This document shows positions 25,630-34,696 of a stretch of 64,000 bases of DNA, piece after piece. Each line of letters opens with the position of its first letter. The stretch's first letter is position 1. This DNA is from JBMDXB01 sp048594885. Its GTDB lineage: Bacteria; Acidobacteriota; Vicinamibacteria; Vicinamibacterales; 2-12-FULL-66-21. The stretch is from NCBI GenBank assembly GCA_048594885.1, contig JBMDXB010000062.1, positions 1 through 64,000 of the forward strand, written 5' to 3'. The notes beneath the pieces were generated by a model that saw only the letters and a program-made list of their open reading frames with translations, made no database searches and was not told the DNA's origin. The position numbers and the translations under genes were made by a program.

Positions 25630-28377
25630 CTATGCGGCGCGCCCTTCGGGAATCGACGACAGCCGAGGCTTGTAGGCGACAGACGCGGTGAGCGCGCCGT
25701 AAAGACCAAGACCGGCGATGAGCAGCACCGCGACCAATCCTGTCGAGAAGTGCGGCACGTCCGGATTCCCCGTCACCGGGAAGTTGGTCCAGACGCCGAT
25801 GCAGAACCAGGAGACGAGGATCGTAACGAGACCGTAACGAAGCGACCACAGGAAGAGCGTCCCGCCGACGATCGAGAGCGCGATCGCAATCGGGGTCATC
25901 CCGGAGAACGCCGTCGGCCACCCGCCGAGAGTTGCGATCAGGAGGACTGCGGCCGCGACGATCCACGTGCGCCTCAACAGCATCTTCAAACCGAGGACGA
26001 GCATCACGACCATGGCCATGATCCCGAGGGCGCCCAGCGCGTGTGCTGCGATGGTTTCGATCACGTGTCGCCCGCCGAGGATCGCGCGTGAGAATGGTAC
26101 GTCCAGCACGTACAGATACGGCGGCCCGCCCATCGGGTACGGGTGTGGCGGCGGCGGTGCGCTCAGGCCCAACGCATGCGGGATGACGACATAGAGCTGC
26201 GCCCACAACAGGATGGCCAACTGCCCCGCGACGACGCCGTACAGGACGTCGCGTCCGACGAGCGGGTCGCGCCATTTGCCTCGGATGACGCGTGTCCACG
26301 ACACGAGAAGCCGCGGATCGATGCGCCGCGCGTACGGCTCGAGCGCCACGTACGCGCACCAGATGGCGGCGGCGTCGGTCAGCGCCTTCCCCAGCAGGAG
26401 TACCCACTCCCTCGCCGACGGCACGGCGTTGGCGCCGAAGATCGACACGGCCCAGCGAAGGCAGAAGACCACGGCGGCCACGCGAAAGGCGCCGCGCCGG
26501 TCCCCACGTCCGTTCAGCCAGTTCCGAGTGACGAGGACGACCGCGACCGCCAACGCGAAGGCGATCAAGAATCCCATCACGGCATCCAACGTACGGGTCG
26601 CGGGTGGCGCCGGCGCCGACGGATCCCAATATGAATCCCACGGCACCACCTTCTCGAAGAACACAGGCTTCCCGCCGAGCGCCGCCGCCTCGATGCGGAC
26701 CGGATAGTCGCCGAAGTCGTCGAGCGTCCCGGTCCACGCCGCACGCTCGTCCGCTGTCACGCGTGGCAGCCGGGTCGGCGCCGCCGGCTGAAAACGCGAG
26801 AAATCCAGTCCCGCTTCGGCGAACAGCAACGGCCAATCCGGGACGATACGGGACTCGGCCGGCATCGCCGCGTCGGGCGGTGGGACGAGCAGATACATCA
26901 GGCGGCCGCGCAGATCGGTCACCATTCTCCGGTCCGCCTGTTCGTAAACGAAGATTGCGTCGAACTGACCGGGCTCGCGCAACGCGTTCCACCGCCCGGC
27001 CGACCGATCGTGCGCGCGGACGTAATGACGGTAAGGCTCATTCGCCGCGACGATTAACCGTCTCCGGCCGGCCGATGCGCGCTCGTAGCCGAGGCGCTGG
27101 AGAATGCCTCGCGCGTGGTCCTCGAGCGCGTCAGGGCTTCGCGGCCATGCGACCCATCCCACCGTCGACGCGCGGTCGGACAGCATCACGAGCGCGAGGA
27201 GCATGATGAGCGCGCCGGCCAGGACGCTGAATGCCACCGCGGGGCTCAACGCGCCCTCGGGCCCTGACGCCGCGACGAGCTCGGGCGACGGCGTCTCGCC
27301 GGCGGCAAGCGCGGCGGCCAGCGGATCGCCGCCGGGCAGCGCCGCCGCCACTTCCCGCGTCGATGCCGGACGCAGTGCGGGATCTTTTTCGAGGCAGCGC
27401 AGGATCGCGCGCTCGATCGCCGGATCGAATCCCTCTACGAGCTCGGACGGATTCGTCGGAGAGGATTCCTCCTGAAGCCGGCGCAGCTCGTCGATCGTCC
27501 CCGCCTGGAACGCGCGACGTCCGGTGAACAGCTCGTACAGCACGAGGCCGAGCGCGTACACGTCGCTGCGCACCGTCGCCTCGCGGCCGTCGAGCTGCTC
27601 GGGCGCCATGTAGGCGGGCGTGCCGGCGCGCGCCTCTCCGCCCACGAGCTGCGCGGCCGCCACCGCGAGACCGAAGTCGGTGACGCGCACGCGGCCGTTG
27701 CCGTCGAGCATCACGTTCGACGGCTTGAGATCGCGGTGCAGAATTCCGAGCTGGTGCGCCGCGTCGACACCCGCGCACAGCTGCCGCGCGATGTCGAGCG
27801 CCTTCTGCCGCGGCAGATGTCCGATCCTCCTGATGAGCGACGCGAGATCTTCCCCGTCGATGTACTCCATTGAGAGGAAGTGCCGCTCCTTCCATTCGCC
27901 GATGTCGTAGACGCGGCACACGTTCGGATGCGAGACCTGACGCGCGAGCTTCGTCTCCGTGAGCATGCGGTCGATATGCGGCGTGCCTCGCTCGACCGAC
28001 ACGGGCAGGAATTTCAGCGCAACCGGCTGTCCAAGCTTCAGATCGTCGGCCCGGTAGACTTCCCCCATGCCGCCGCGTCCGAGCAGGCCGACGATGCGAT
28101 AGCGGCCGGCGACGCGAGCGCCGGGAAGCAGACGTCCTTCGTGACGCTGCTCGCGGTCGAGCTCGGCGAGCGCGCTCTCCACCAACGCGTCGCTTGGATT
28201 GTCGAGGAGTCCGGTCTCGGCGTCGGCGCGCAGCAGCGCCAGAAGTTCGGCCCGAAGCGACGGATCGTGCGCGCACACCGCATCGATCCGGCTGCGCCGC
28301 TCGTCGGGCGGAAGGTCGAGCACCTCGTCGAGGATCGGATGGAGCCGCTGCCATCGCTCGCGATCGACTGGCGTCAT
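25630..28377 (-). CDS. Ser/Thr protein kinase with polytopic C-terminal membrane domain
   Basis: This 915-residue protein opens with the short helical module (about 1-70, ending in AELLALLRAD) usual before acidobacterial kinases. A Hanks kinase follows: GRGGMGEVYRA (100-110), K122, HRDLKPSN (214-221), DFG (234-236) and GTPAYMAPEQL. After a transmembrane segment near 385 there is an extracytoplasmic domain (about 405-580) and then six or seven membrane segments to the end. All catalytic residues are intact. The gene is downstream of a protease and near a sigma factor of the type normally paired with such kinases. Signal and targets are unknown. Confidence 0.87.
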   Translation of the reverse strand: MTPVDRERWQRLHPILDEVLDLPPDERRSRIDAVCAHDPSLRAELLALLRADAETGLLDNPSDALVESALAELDREQRHEGRLLPGARVAGRYRIVGLLGRGGMGEVYRADDLKLGQPVALKFLPVSVERGTPHIDRMLTETKLARQVSHPNVCRVYDIGEWKERHFLSMEYIDGEDLASLIRRIGHLPRQKALDIARQLCAGVDAAHQLGILHRDLKPSNVMLDGNGRVRVTDFGLAVAAAQLVGGEARAGTPAYMAPEQLDGREATVRSDVYALGLVLYELFTGRRAFQAGTIDELRRLQEESSPTNPSELVEGFDPAIERAILRCLEKDPALRPASTREVAAALPGGDPLAAALAAGETPSPELVAASGPEGALSPAVAFSVLAGALIMLLALVMLSDRASTVGWVAWPRSPDALEDHARGILQRLGYERASAGRRRLIVAANEPYRHYVRAHDRSAGRWNALREPGQFDAIFVYEQADRRMVTDLRGRLMYLLVPPPDAAMPAESRIVPDWPLLFAEAGLDFSRFQPAAPTRLPRVTADERAAWTGTLDDFGDYPVRIEAAALGGKPVFFEKVVPWDSYWDPSAPAPPATRTLDAVMGFLIAFALAVAVVLVTRNWLNGRGDRRGAFRVAAVVFCLRWAVSIFGANAVPSAREWVLLLGKALTDAAAIWCAYVALEPYARRIDPRLLVSWTRVIRGKWRDPLVGRDVLYGVVAGQLAILLWAQLYVVIPHALGLSAPPPPHPYPMGGPPYLYVLDVPFSRAILGGRHVIETIAAHALGALGIMAMVVMLVLGLKMLLRRTWIVAAAVLLIATLGGWPTAFSGMTPIAIALSIVGGTLFLWSLRYGLVTILVSWFCIGVWTNFPVTGNPDVPHFSTGLVAVLLIAGLGLYGALTASVAYKPRLSSIPEGRAA

Positions 28378-28408
28378 GGCGGGCCTCCTGCGCAGTGCAG
28401 AGGATAAC

Positions 28409-29842
28409 TCAGCGCATGCGGACCGATCGCGCGGCGTTCACCCGCCCGTGTCCGTAGAACTCATCCACGCCTGGCTGGCCGAGATCGTCGGCCGACGACT
28501 GGAGGATGGTCTTGACCTCACTTGGAGGCATCCGGCTGCCGTGCCTGCCAATGACGAGCGCAGCAACTCCCGAAACGTGCGGCGTGGCCGCGCTCGTGCC
28601 CACGCCCACGCTCCAGCCGCCTGACGTCGGTCCCGCCACCATGTCGAACGCGAAGCAGGGGCCCGTGACCACAATCGTACAGAACGTCCAGGTCGACGGT
28701 GGCGACATCAACGCGTTCAGATCGAGGTAGCCGCCTGGTGCAGCCAAATCGATCACCGATCGCCCGTAATTGGTGTACGGCGCCGGCACGTCAAGGCTCG
28801 TCGCCGGATTGACCGCCCATCCCTGCGGCGACGTTGCCGCCACGCTCACCGTATGTGGAAGCTGCGCGGCCCATTGGAACATGTCTGCGTCGAGATCGAG
28901 GTTTCTCCCGTCATTGCCCGCCGCGACGACGACCATCGATCCGAGTCGGCCGGCGAACTGGAGGGCGCGCGTCGACGCCACCGCCAGCTCCGCCACGTCG
29001 CGCGCCGTGAACACGGTACCGGCCGAACCGACAAATCCGCGCCTCGGGAACGTCCCGCCGAGGCTCATGTTGATGACGTCCGCGCCGATGGTGGCGGCAT
29101 GGACGAGTCCCGCGAGGATCGCCGACATGTCGCACACGCCATCGTCGGTGCACACCCGGACAGCCACGATCTCGGCCTGTGGCGCGACGCCGATCGTGCC
29201 GATGCCGTTGTCCGCCGCGGCAATGATGCCGGCGACCCACGTGCCGTGGTGGGCTGGAGCGGTGAACGAGGGCGGACCCGGAGGCGTATCGAGCGCGACG
29301 CCGGGGATGAAGGACGTGCTCAGCGACAGATTCAGGTTGGGCGCGAGATCGGGATGATCGACGTCGATTCCGGTATCGAGCACGGCGACGCGCACGCCGG
29401 CGCCTCGCGCGCCCGCGGCCCACGCCTCCGGCGCGTCGATCGCATCGAGGGCCCACTGCATCGGGAACAGAAAATCATCCTCGACAGCAGCGGCCGAAAG
29501 GCCCGCTGGACCGGGGTCGATGACAGGCGCGAGTCGCAGTCTCGCATCCCTCACGATGGAGCGCACGCCAGGTATCGTTGCCGCGTCGGACGCGAACGAC
29601 GGACTTCCCGAATCGGCCACCGCGATGCCGATGTCCGGCAGCAGGAACCTGATCGTTCCACCGATCGCGGCAATCTCCTCCTGAAGTCCGGCCGGGAGCG
29701 AGGTGTCGTCGGCGATCACGATGTATGCAGCCGTACCCGCCGGAGCCCCTCGCATGGCGGCGGGCGTGGCGAGGCCGAATGCACAAGCGACGAAAAGCGC
29801 GAGCGTCGAGACATTCCGGCTCAGCAGTGACGGTCGGTTCAT
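28409..29842 (-). CDS. Exported subtilisin-like (S8) serine protease
   Basis: This 477-residue secreted protease has a signal peptide (about 1-33), an inhibitor-I9-like propeptide region (about 38-105) and an S8 catalytic domain. The triad residues are D156 (VAVLDTGID), H199 (HHGTWVAG) and S417 (GTSAATPHVSG), with N310 as oxyanion residue (VAAGNDG). The start at 29842 is set by AGAGGTG 4-5 bases upstream; the frame is open to 29923. It lies 31 bases before the kinase gene on the same strand and diverges from a sigma-factor gene, suggesting joint control. Confidence 0.88.
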   Translation of the reverse strand: MNRPSLLSRNVSTLALFVACAFGLATPAAMRGAPAGTAAYIVIADDTSLPAGLQEEIAAIGGTIRFLLPDIGIAVADSGSPSFASDAATIPGVRSIVRDARLRLAPVIDPGPAGLSAAAVEDDFLFPMQWALDAIDAPEAWAAGARGAGVRVAVLDTGIDVDHPDLAPNLNLSLSTSFIPGVALDTPPGPPSFTAPAHHGTWVAGIIAAADNGIGTIGVAPQAEIVAVRVCTDDGVCDMSAILAGLVHAATIGADVINMSLGGTFPRRGFVGSAGTVFTARDVAELAVASTRALQFAGRLGSMVVVAAGNDGRNLDLDADMFQWAAQLPHTVSVAATSPQGWAVNPATSLDVPAPYTNYGRSVIDLAAPGGYLDLNALMSPPSTWTFCTIVVTGPCFAFDMVAGPTSGGWSVGVGTSAATPHVSGVAALVIGRHGSRMPPSEVKTILQSSADDLGQPGVDEFYGHGRVNAARSVRMR

Positions 29843-29909
29843 GGGGCACCTCTCGATCTGGAGAACGCAGAGAGGCGGTGCGAGGGGCCAGATGCGATAA
29901 TGAGCCGCC

Positions 29910-30467
29910 GTGGCGGACGTCACAGAACTGCTGGCCGCGTGGCGCGAAGGGGATCGGGACGCGATTCGCGAACTGATGCCGCTCGTCTACGACGATTTGC
30001 GGGCGCTGGCGCGGCGGCAGACTGCCGGCGGAAGCGAGACCTTGCGCACGACCGCGCTCGTCCACGAGGCCTACATGAAGCTGGCGCGGCACTCACATCT
30101 TGCCGTGCAGGACCGCCGCCACTTCTTTGCGCTCGCGGCGAAAGCGATGCGTCAGCTCGTCGTCGATCACGCGCGCCGCCGGGCCGCGGCGAAACGCGGC
30201 GGCGCGGGCGGCGCGCTCTCGCTCGACGAAGCGCAGATTCCGCTCCAGGCGCGCGCCGCAGAGATCGTCGCGCTCGACGAAGCGCTCGATCGCCTCGCTG
30301 CTCTCGACGAGTCGCTGAGCCGCGTCGTCGAACTGCGGTTCTTTGCCGGCCTGTCCGTGGAGGAAACGGCGGACGTGCTCGGCTGCTCTCCGCGCACCGT
30401 CAAGCGCGAGTGGCGCAAGGCACGCGCGCTGCTTCACGCAGACCTCGCACGAAGCGGATCGGGATGA
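29910..30467 (+). CDS. ECF sigma factor (TIGR02999-like)
   Basis: This 185-residue sigma factor contains ELMPLVYDDLRALARRQ, TTALVHEAYMKL, HFFALAAKAMRQLVVDHARR and a region 4 with SVEETADVLGCSPRTVKREW. That pattern matches the acidobacterial/planctomycete ECF group often encoded with Ser/Thr kinases. It starts at GTG and lies 67 bases from the divergent protease-kinase pair, so the kinase at 25630 is a plausible partner. Its TGA overlaps an in-frame ATG of the downstream envelope-protein frame. Confidence 0.85.
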   Translation: MADVTELLAAWREGDRDAIRELMPLVYDDLRALARRQTAGGSETLRTTALVHEAYMKLARHSHLAVQDRRHFFALAAKAMRQLVVDHARRRAAAKRGGAGGALSLDEAQIPLQARAAEIVALDEALDRLAALDESLSRVVELRFFAGLSVEETADVLGCSPRTVKREWRKARALLHADLARSGSG

Positions 30468-30520
30468 GCCCATCTTCCCGCGCGTTGCGCATATCGCTGC
30501 ATGGAGGAACAACGGAACCT

Positions 30521-30997
30521 ATGCGCCCGAATGCGAAATCCAGCCGGCTGAAGCAGGCCGCCCTCATCACACTGTTCTCGATCTCCATTACATCCACTGC
30601 CTCCGCGCAAACGACGCCGATATCGGCGCCGGATCGAGCAGTCCGCCTGGCGCTGAAGGATACCGTCTGGCTCGTCGACGCGACAGAGCGCGAGGGGATG
30701 AACGTGCAAGGCGGTCGTGCCGATGCGGTGTGGAATGGGGCGCTCATAGGCGCCGGCGTCGGCCTGGCTGCAGGGATCGCGCTGTGCCGCGCGACCGAGC
30801 CGTGGGAGAACTGCCGGGACGACGTGGGCCCGATGCTCGGGTTTGCGGCGATTGGCGCGGGCGCCGGCATCGCGATCGATGCGCTCCTCAACAGGCGATC
30901 GATAGTCTACGACGCCAGCCCAGGGTCGAAGCGGCTGCACGCCGGTCCAATCTTCGGCGGCGGTACGCGCGGGGTACGAGTGTCGCTCCGCTTCTGA
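30521..30997 (+). CDS. Small exported glycine-zipper protein
   Basis: This 158-residue protein has a signal peptide (LKQAALITLFSISITSTASA) and then a Gly-rich hydrophobic segment (ALIGAGVGLAAGIAL, later FAAIGAGAGIAIDALL) with two cysteines between (CRATEPWENC). The frame could begin at 30464 with an ATGA overlap of the sigma gene, adding 19 residues. A membrane-inserted or envelope role is likely. The last residues (GVRVSLRF) look like a terminal beta strand. Confidence 0.65.
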   Translation: MRPNAKSSRLKQAALITLFSISITSTASAQTTPISAPDRAVRLALKDTVWLVDATEREGMNVQGGRADAVWNGALIGAGVGLAAGIALCRATEPWENCRDDVGPMLGFAAIGAGAGIAIDALLNRRSIVYDASPGSKRLHAGPIFGGGTRGVRVSLRF

Positions 30998-31057
30998 TCC
31001 AGGGTGGCGGTCGAGCGCGTCGGCGCGGCTGCCGCCCGAAAAACAAGTGAAGGGGCC

Positions 31058-32341
31058 ATGCCATTGAGGATCCGCGAGAGCTGCCTGCTTCTCGCAATGG
31101 CTTGCGCAACTGCTCTCGCGGCCGCCGGCGTGCGTGCGGTCGGTCCGAGCGGCGGAGCCACGCGGCAGACGGCGTCCTCCGCTGACGCCCCGTCGCCAGA
31201 GTTGCTGGCCCGGGCGCGGGCACTTCACACGCGGATTGTCACCATCGACAGTCACAGCGGCTTCAAGGGCGATCCGGCGCGGCCGTGCGGAGCGACTGAC
31301 ACGCAGGTCGACTTTCCGAAGATGCGTCAGGGCGGTCTCGACGCGGTCTTCTTTGCCGTCTGGGTCCCACAGCGCAGGCGAACAGAGCAGACATATGCCG
31401 AGGCGAGACGTCTGGCTGAGTTGAGGTTCCAGCGCCTTCACGACGTTGTCCGCCGGTGCGCCGACGCCGTCGGGCTGGCCCGTACACCGGACGACGTGGA
31501 GCGGATCATCCGCGCCGGCAAGCTTGCGGTCGCGATCGGTATGGAAAACGGTTTCATGGTCGGCCGCGACCTGTCGCTCTTACGCACTTATCGCGATCTG
31601 GGTGCCGCTTATCTGGGCCTCGTTCACGACGGGCACAACGACTTGGCCGACTCGGCCGCCCCTAGCGAGCAACTCGGAGACGCACCCGCCAAACACGGCG
31701 GCGTCAGCGTCCTCGGTCAGCAGGTGATTGCCGAGATGAATCGCCTGGGCATCGTGGTCGACGTTTCGCACATGTCCAAGGCCGCCAGAGTCGAAGCGAT
31801 TCGCCTCTCGCGTGTCCCCGTGATCGACTCGCACTCCAGCATGCGCGCGCTCGTCGATGACCCTCGGAATGTCGATGACGAGACGCTCGCCAACCTCGCG
31901 CGCAGAGGGGGCGTCGTGCAGGTGACCGCGGTGCCGTTCTTCATCAAGCACGAGCCGCCCGAGGTCGCCGCCGAAGGCATCGCGCTGTTCCGAGAATTCG
32001 GCGTCGAGACGATCACCGACGCGAATCGGCTGCCTCGTGATCGCCGTGCCGAATTTCAGCGGCGATACGCACGGCTGCGGGCGCGCTGGCCGCTGCCAGG
32101 CGTCGCGACGCTCGTCGACCATATCGATCACGCCGTAAAAGTGGCCGGGATCGATCACGTCGGCATCGGCTCCGACTTCGAGGGCGGCGGTCAGCTCGCC
32201 GACTGGGCCGACGCGAGCCAAACGATGAATATCACGGTGGAACTGTTGCGGAGAGGCTACAGCGACACCGCGATCGAAAAGATCTGGGGCGGGAATCTCC
32301 TGCGCGTCTGGCGTGAGGCCCACCGGTTCTCACAGGGATAG
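31058..32341 (+). CDS. Membrane dipeptidase (peptidase family M19), exported
   Basis: This 427-residue protein has a signal peptide and the M19 renal-dipeptidase fold. It carries an early metal motif that is altered to DSHSG where most members have D(G/T)HxD. Others are GMENG, LVHDGHNDLADSA, VVDVSHMS, VIDSHSS and HVGIGSDFEGG near the end. It should hydrolyse dipeptides, possibly with D-residues, in the periplasm. The start at 31058 follows GAAGGGG. The Asp of the first metal motif appears replaced (DSHSGFKGDP), which deserves a structural check. Confidence 0.83.
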   Translation: MPLRIRESCLLLAMACATALAAAGVRAVGPSGGATRQTASSADAPSPELLARARALHTRIVTIDSHSGFKGDPARPCGATDTQVDFPKMRQGGLDAVFFAVWVPQRRRTEQTYAEARRLAELRFQRLHDVVRRCADAVGLARTPDDVERIIRAGKLAVAIGMENGFMVGRDLSLLRTYRDLGAAYLGLVHDGHNDLADSAAPSEQLGDAPAKHGGVSVLGQQVIAEMNRLGIVVDVSHMSKAARVEAIRLSRVPVIDSHSSMRALVDDPRNVDDETLANLARRGGVVQVTAVPFFIKHEPPEVAAEGIALFREFGVETITDANRLPRDRRAEFQRRYARLRARWPLPGVATLVDHIDHAVKVAGIDHVGIGSDFEGGGQLADWADASQTMNITVELLRRGYSDTAIEKIWGGNLLRVWREAHRFSQG

Positions 32342-32411
32342 TGAGTTTGCCCCTCCACGTTCGGGGTGTATCCCTCCAGCGCTCTCCTCCGTCTGCACAT
32401 TCGAGGAGGTG

Positions 32412-32594
32412 ATGACCATGTGCGGACCACTCCTGTTCGGGTCGGTCTGGTGGGCGTTTCCGCTGGTAGGCATGTTGATCTGTCTGGGCCTCATGATCTT
32501 CTTCGCTCGCTTCGCGAGCAAGGGAGCAGGCTTCGGGTGCATGGGCGGACATCACGCCGAGCGGAGACGCGAAGCCGCAGAAACGCGGCAGTAG
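32412..32594 (+). CDS. 60-residue single-span membrane protein
   Basis: The small protein has one transmembrane segment (about 10-32) and a Cys/His-containing tail (FGCMGGHHAERR). A near-perfect GAGGAGGTG site precedes the ATG. It sits beside two DUF305 genes on the other strand, a context often connected with copper or other metal handling. The metal link is inference. Confidence 0.6.
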   Translation: MTMCGPLLFGSVWWAFPLVGMLICLGLMIFFARFASKGAGFGCMGGHHAERRREAAETRQ

Positions 32595-32624
32595 GCGCTG
32601 CGCGCAGGAGATCGAGGCGGCGTT

Positions 32625-32735
32625 TCAAAGATCGCCGGGGAGCCTGAGGCGGCTGGGGTCTGTCTCGAGCAGCTCGCGCGCGTCGTCGATCTCCTGCGTC
32701 ATCCGTGTCAGCTCCGGCTGAATGGCCGTAGTCAT
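32625..32735 (-). CDS. Possible 36-residue protein
   Basis: A short ORF reads MTTAIQPELTRMTQEIDD, then ARELLETDPSRLRLPGDL. It is strongly helical and acidic, 43 bases after the DUF305 gene stop on the same strand. There is no convincing ribosome-binding site, so coding is uncertain. It has no known motif. Confidence 0.3.
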   Translation of the reverse strand: MTTAIQPELTRMTQEIDDARELLETDPSRLRLPGDL

Positions 32736-32778
32736 TCGCTGCGCCGGAATTCCGTCAGCACCCGCTGTGCACGTCCGT

Positions 32779-33396
32779 TCAGCAGCGGTCGTACCAGGCA
32801 CACAGCCACGCTTCCATCTGCTGAATCTCCGCCGTCTGCACGGTGATGATGTTCTGGCACATCTCGATGAGCGCCTCGTGATACGCGCGGCGTACGCACT
32901 GCTGTCCTTCCTGTACGGCCGCCCGGTGATGGCGGATCATCATCTCCATGAACGCGATCTCGAAGTCCTCGCCGGACAGCGCCGCGAGCTTCTCCATCTG
33001 CCTCATCATCCCGGCCTTCATCATGGGCTCGTAGGTGACACCGTACCAGTCGCTCAGCCAGGACTGCATCTGCTGAATCTCGGCGCTCTGCGTCGCGATG
33101 ATGTTCTCGCACATCGAGCGCAGCTCGGGATGGACGGCCTCCTCGAGGCACATTTCCGCCATGTCGATCGCCATCTGGTGATGGTCGATCATGCCCATCA
33201 TGAAGTCCTGTTCGTACTTTGCGGTAGCCTTCTCCGGCGCCGCGGTGCTTGCCACGCGTGGTGCCGCCGGCCCGTCCGTCGTCGCGACGAGCGCCGGCGC
33301 GGCCGAGGGGGATATGGGGCTGCCGGGGCCGTCGCTACACGCGACGGCGACGGATGCCAGGACGATAACACTCGCGAAACGGACGACTCGGCTCAT
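32779..33396 (-). CDS. DUF305 lipoprotein with two repeats
   Basis: This protein has a lipoprotein-type signal (VLASVAVAC) and two DUF305 four-helix units. Both carry the His/Met pattern: FMMGMIDHHQMAIDMAEMC and FMEMMIRHHRAAVQEGQQC, each followed by IIxxQxxEIQQM. DUF305 proteins are ferritin-like in outline and are often in metal-resistance loci. The ATG at 33396 is preferred among three consecutive ATGs because GAGGAG is six bases upstream of it. Confidence 0.8.
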   Translation of the reverse strand: MSRVVRFASVIVLASVAVACSDGPGSPISPSAAPALVATTDGPAAPRVASTAAPEKATAKYEQDFMMGMIDHHQMAIDMAEMCLEEAVHPELRSMCENIIATQSAEIQQMQSWLSDWYGVTYEPMMKAGMMRQMEKLAALSGEDFEIAFMEMMIRHHRAAVQEGQQCVRRAYHEALIEMCQNIITVQTAEIQQMEAWLCAWYDRC

Positions 33397-33526
33397 CATC
33401 ATCTCCTCATCTCCTCGCAGGGCATGCCGGATCCAGCAACGTGCATGCCGCGCGGAGATGCGCCCCGCCGGGATCGACCGCCGCGCGTTGGTGCGAGACC
33501 GCGGCTGCGGCCGCTGCCGCGACGTG

Positions 33527-33997
33527 TCACTCTGTAGGGCGGGCCGTCCCGGCGCCTTCGTTCAGCAGCGCTTTCATCTGTGCGATCTCGGACCGCTGGC
33601 TGGCGATGATCGTCTCGCAGAGTTCTCGAATACGCGGGTCGCCGATCGAGGCTTCTTCGCACATCAGGATGGCTCCGGCGTGATGCGGGATCATCGATCG
33701 GAGGAACTGCCGGTCCGAAATCACGGTCTGCTGCCGGATGAACGTGAAACAGACCGCCGCGACCGCGACCGCGCCGGTCATGAACAGGGCGTTCATCCGT
33801 CTGTTGGGGTACATGTTTCTCATCACCCACAGCTCGATGAGGACCATCGGTGCGGCCATGAGTCCCGCCATGTACGCCTGGTTGAAGTTGTTGTAGACGC
33901 TACCGAAGGAATCGACCATCGCGTACATGAGAATGTACATCGCGACGAAGGAGAGCGCCGTCATTACGATCAGGCGAGGGTAGTGGTTGTGCTTCAT
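33527..33997 (-). CDS. Membrane DUF305 protein
   Basis: This 156-residue protein has three membrane segments (about 8-25, 38-55 and 70-88) followed by one DUF305 unit: FLRSMIPHHAGAILMCEEA, then IIASQRSEIAQMKALL. The start at 33997 (MKHNHYPR) is chosen over 34036. It is directly upstream of the lipoprotein DUF305 gene, so the pair may act at the membrane in the same, possibly metal-related, function. Confidence 0.78.
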   Translation of the reverse strand: MKHNHYPRLIVMTALSFVAMYILMYAMVDSFGSVYNNFNQAYMAGLMAAPMVLIELWVMRNMYPNRRMNALFMTGAVAVAAVCFTFIRQQTVISDRQFLRSMIPHHAGAILMCEEASIGDPRIRELCETIIASQRSEIAQMKALLNEGAGTARPTE

Positions 33998-34096
33998 TGC
34001 TGACTCCGCGACAGACCTCAGCAAACACTTACACACCTCATGCCAGACGCGTGCTGGCGCGCTGCCACGGTCACGGCCGCTGCACGGTCTGATGCT

Positions 34097-34618
34097 TCAC
34101 TCGGTCGCGGTTTTCGGCGCCCAGAGCACGCCGATGGCGACGTAGACCATCAGCCCGTCGCCTCCACTGAAGGCGGCCTCGCCCGTGACGCGCATCCCGT
34201 TGGAGAACCACTGGCGCCAGCCGCGGCCGATCGTCATCGCGGCGTGATGCTTCCGGCGGCCGTCCGGCTCACGCTCGGGCAGGTGCTGGATGCCCGCCAG
34301 CCAGTAGCTGCGAACCACAGATGTCGCCGTCGTCTCGCGATCGAACCGCACCTGCGCCGAATGGTAGCGGCGGATGCTGCCGTACTTGTTGGTCCCCCCG
34401 AACACCCGTCCGAGGTCGACATCGAGGCCGTGGCGCGATCCGAGCGGGACGCTCACGCGCAGTCCTGGCATGAACCACGGTCCGCTGCCCTCCAGCGCCG
34501 GCGTCACCAGTCCGCCGACGGCGATGCGGTCACGCACACCCGACGACGGGGAAGATTCCTGCGCCTGACACGGCGCGAAAAGGCCCAGGATCGCAGCGGC
34601 GACGATGAAGGTGCGCAT
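34097..34618 (-). CDS. Small exported barrel-like protein
   Basis: This 173-residue protein has a signal peptide (cleavage near CQAQ) and alternating beta strands (GLRVSVPLG, GLDVDLGRVFGG, ASFSGG-like end, MVYVAIGVLW). This suggests a small outer-membrane barrel or lipid-binding protein. No family recognised. It sits between the DUF305 pair and the lysine operon on the same strand. Confidence 0.6.
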   Translation of the reverse strand: MRTFIVAAAILGLFAPCQAQESSPSSGVRDRIAVGGLVTPALEGSGPWFMPGLRVSVPLGSRHGLDVDLGRVFGGTNKYGSIRRYHSAQVRFDRETTATSVVRSYWLAGIQHLPEREPDGRRKHHAAMTIGRGWRQWFSNGMRVTGEAAFSGGDGLMVYVAIGVLWAPKTATE

Positions 34619-34696
34619 GGGGCAGCGTACGAACCCCCACTCCGCATTGTCGTGACGGAACCCTGAGGAATCGCTGAAATCGCGAGCCGTGCGACG

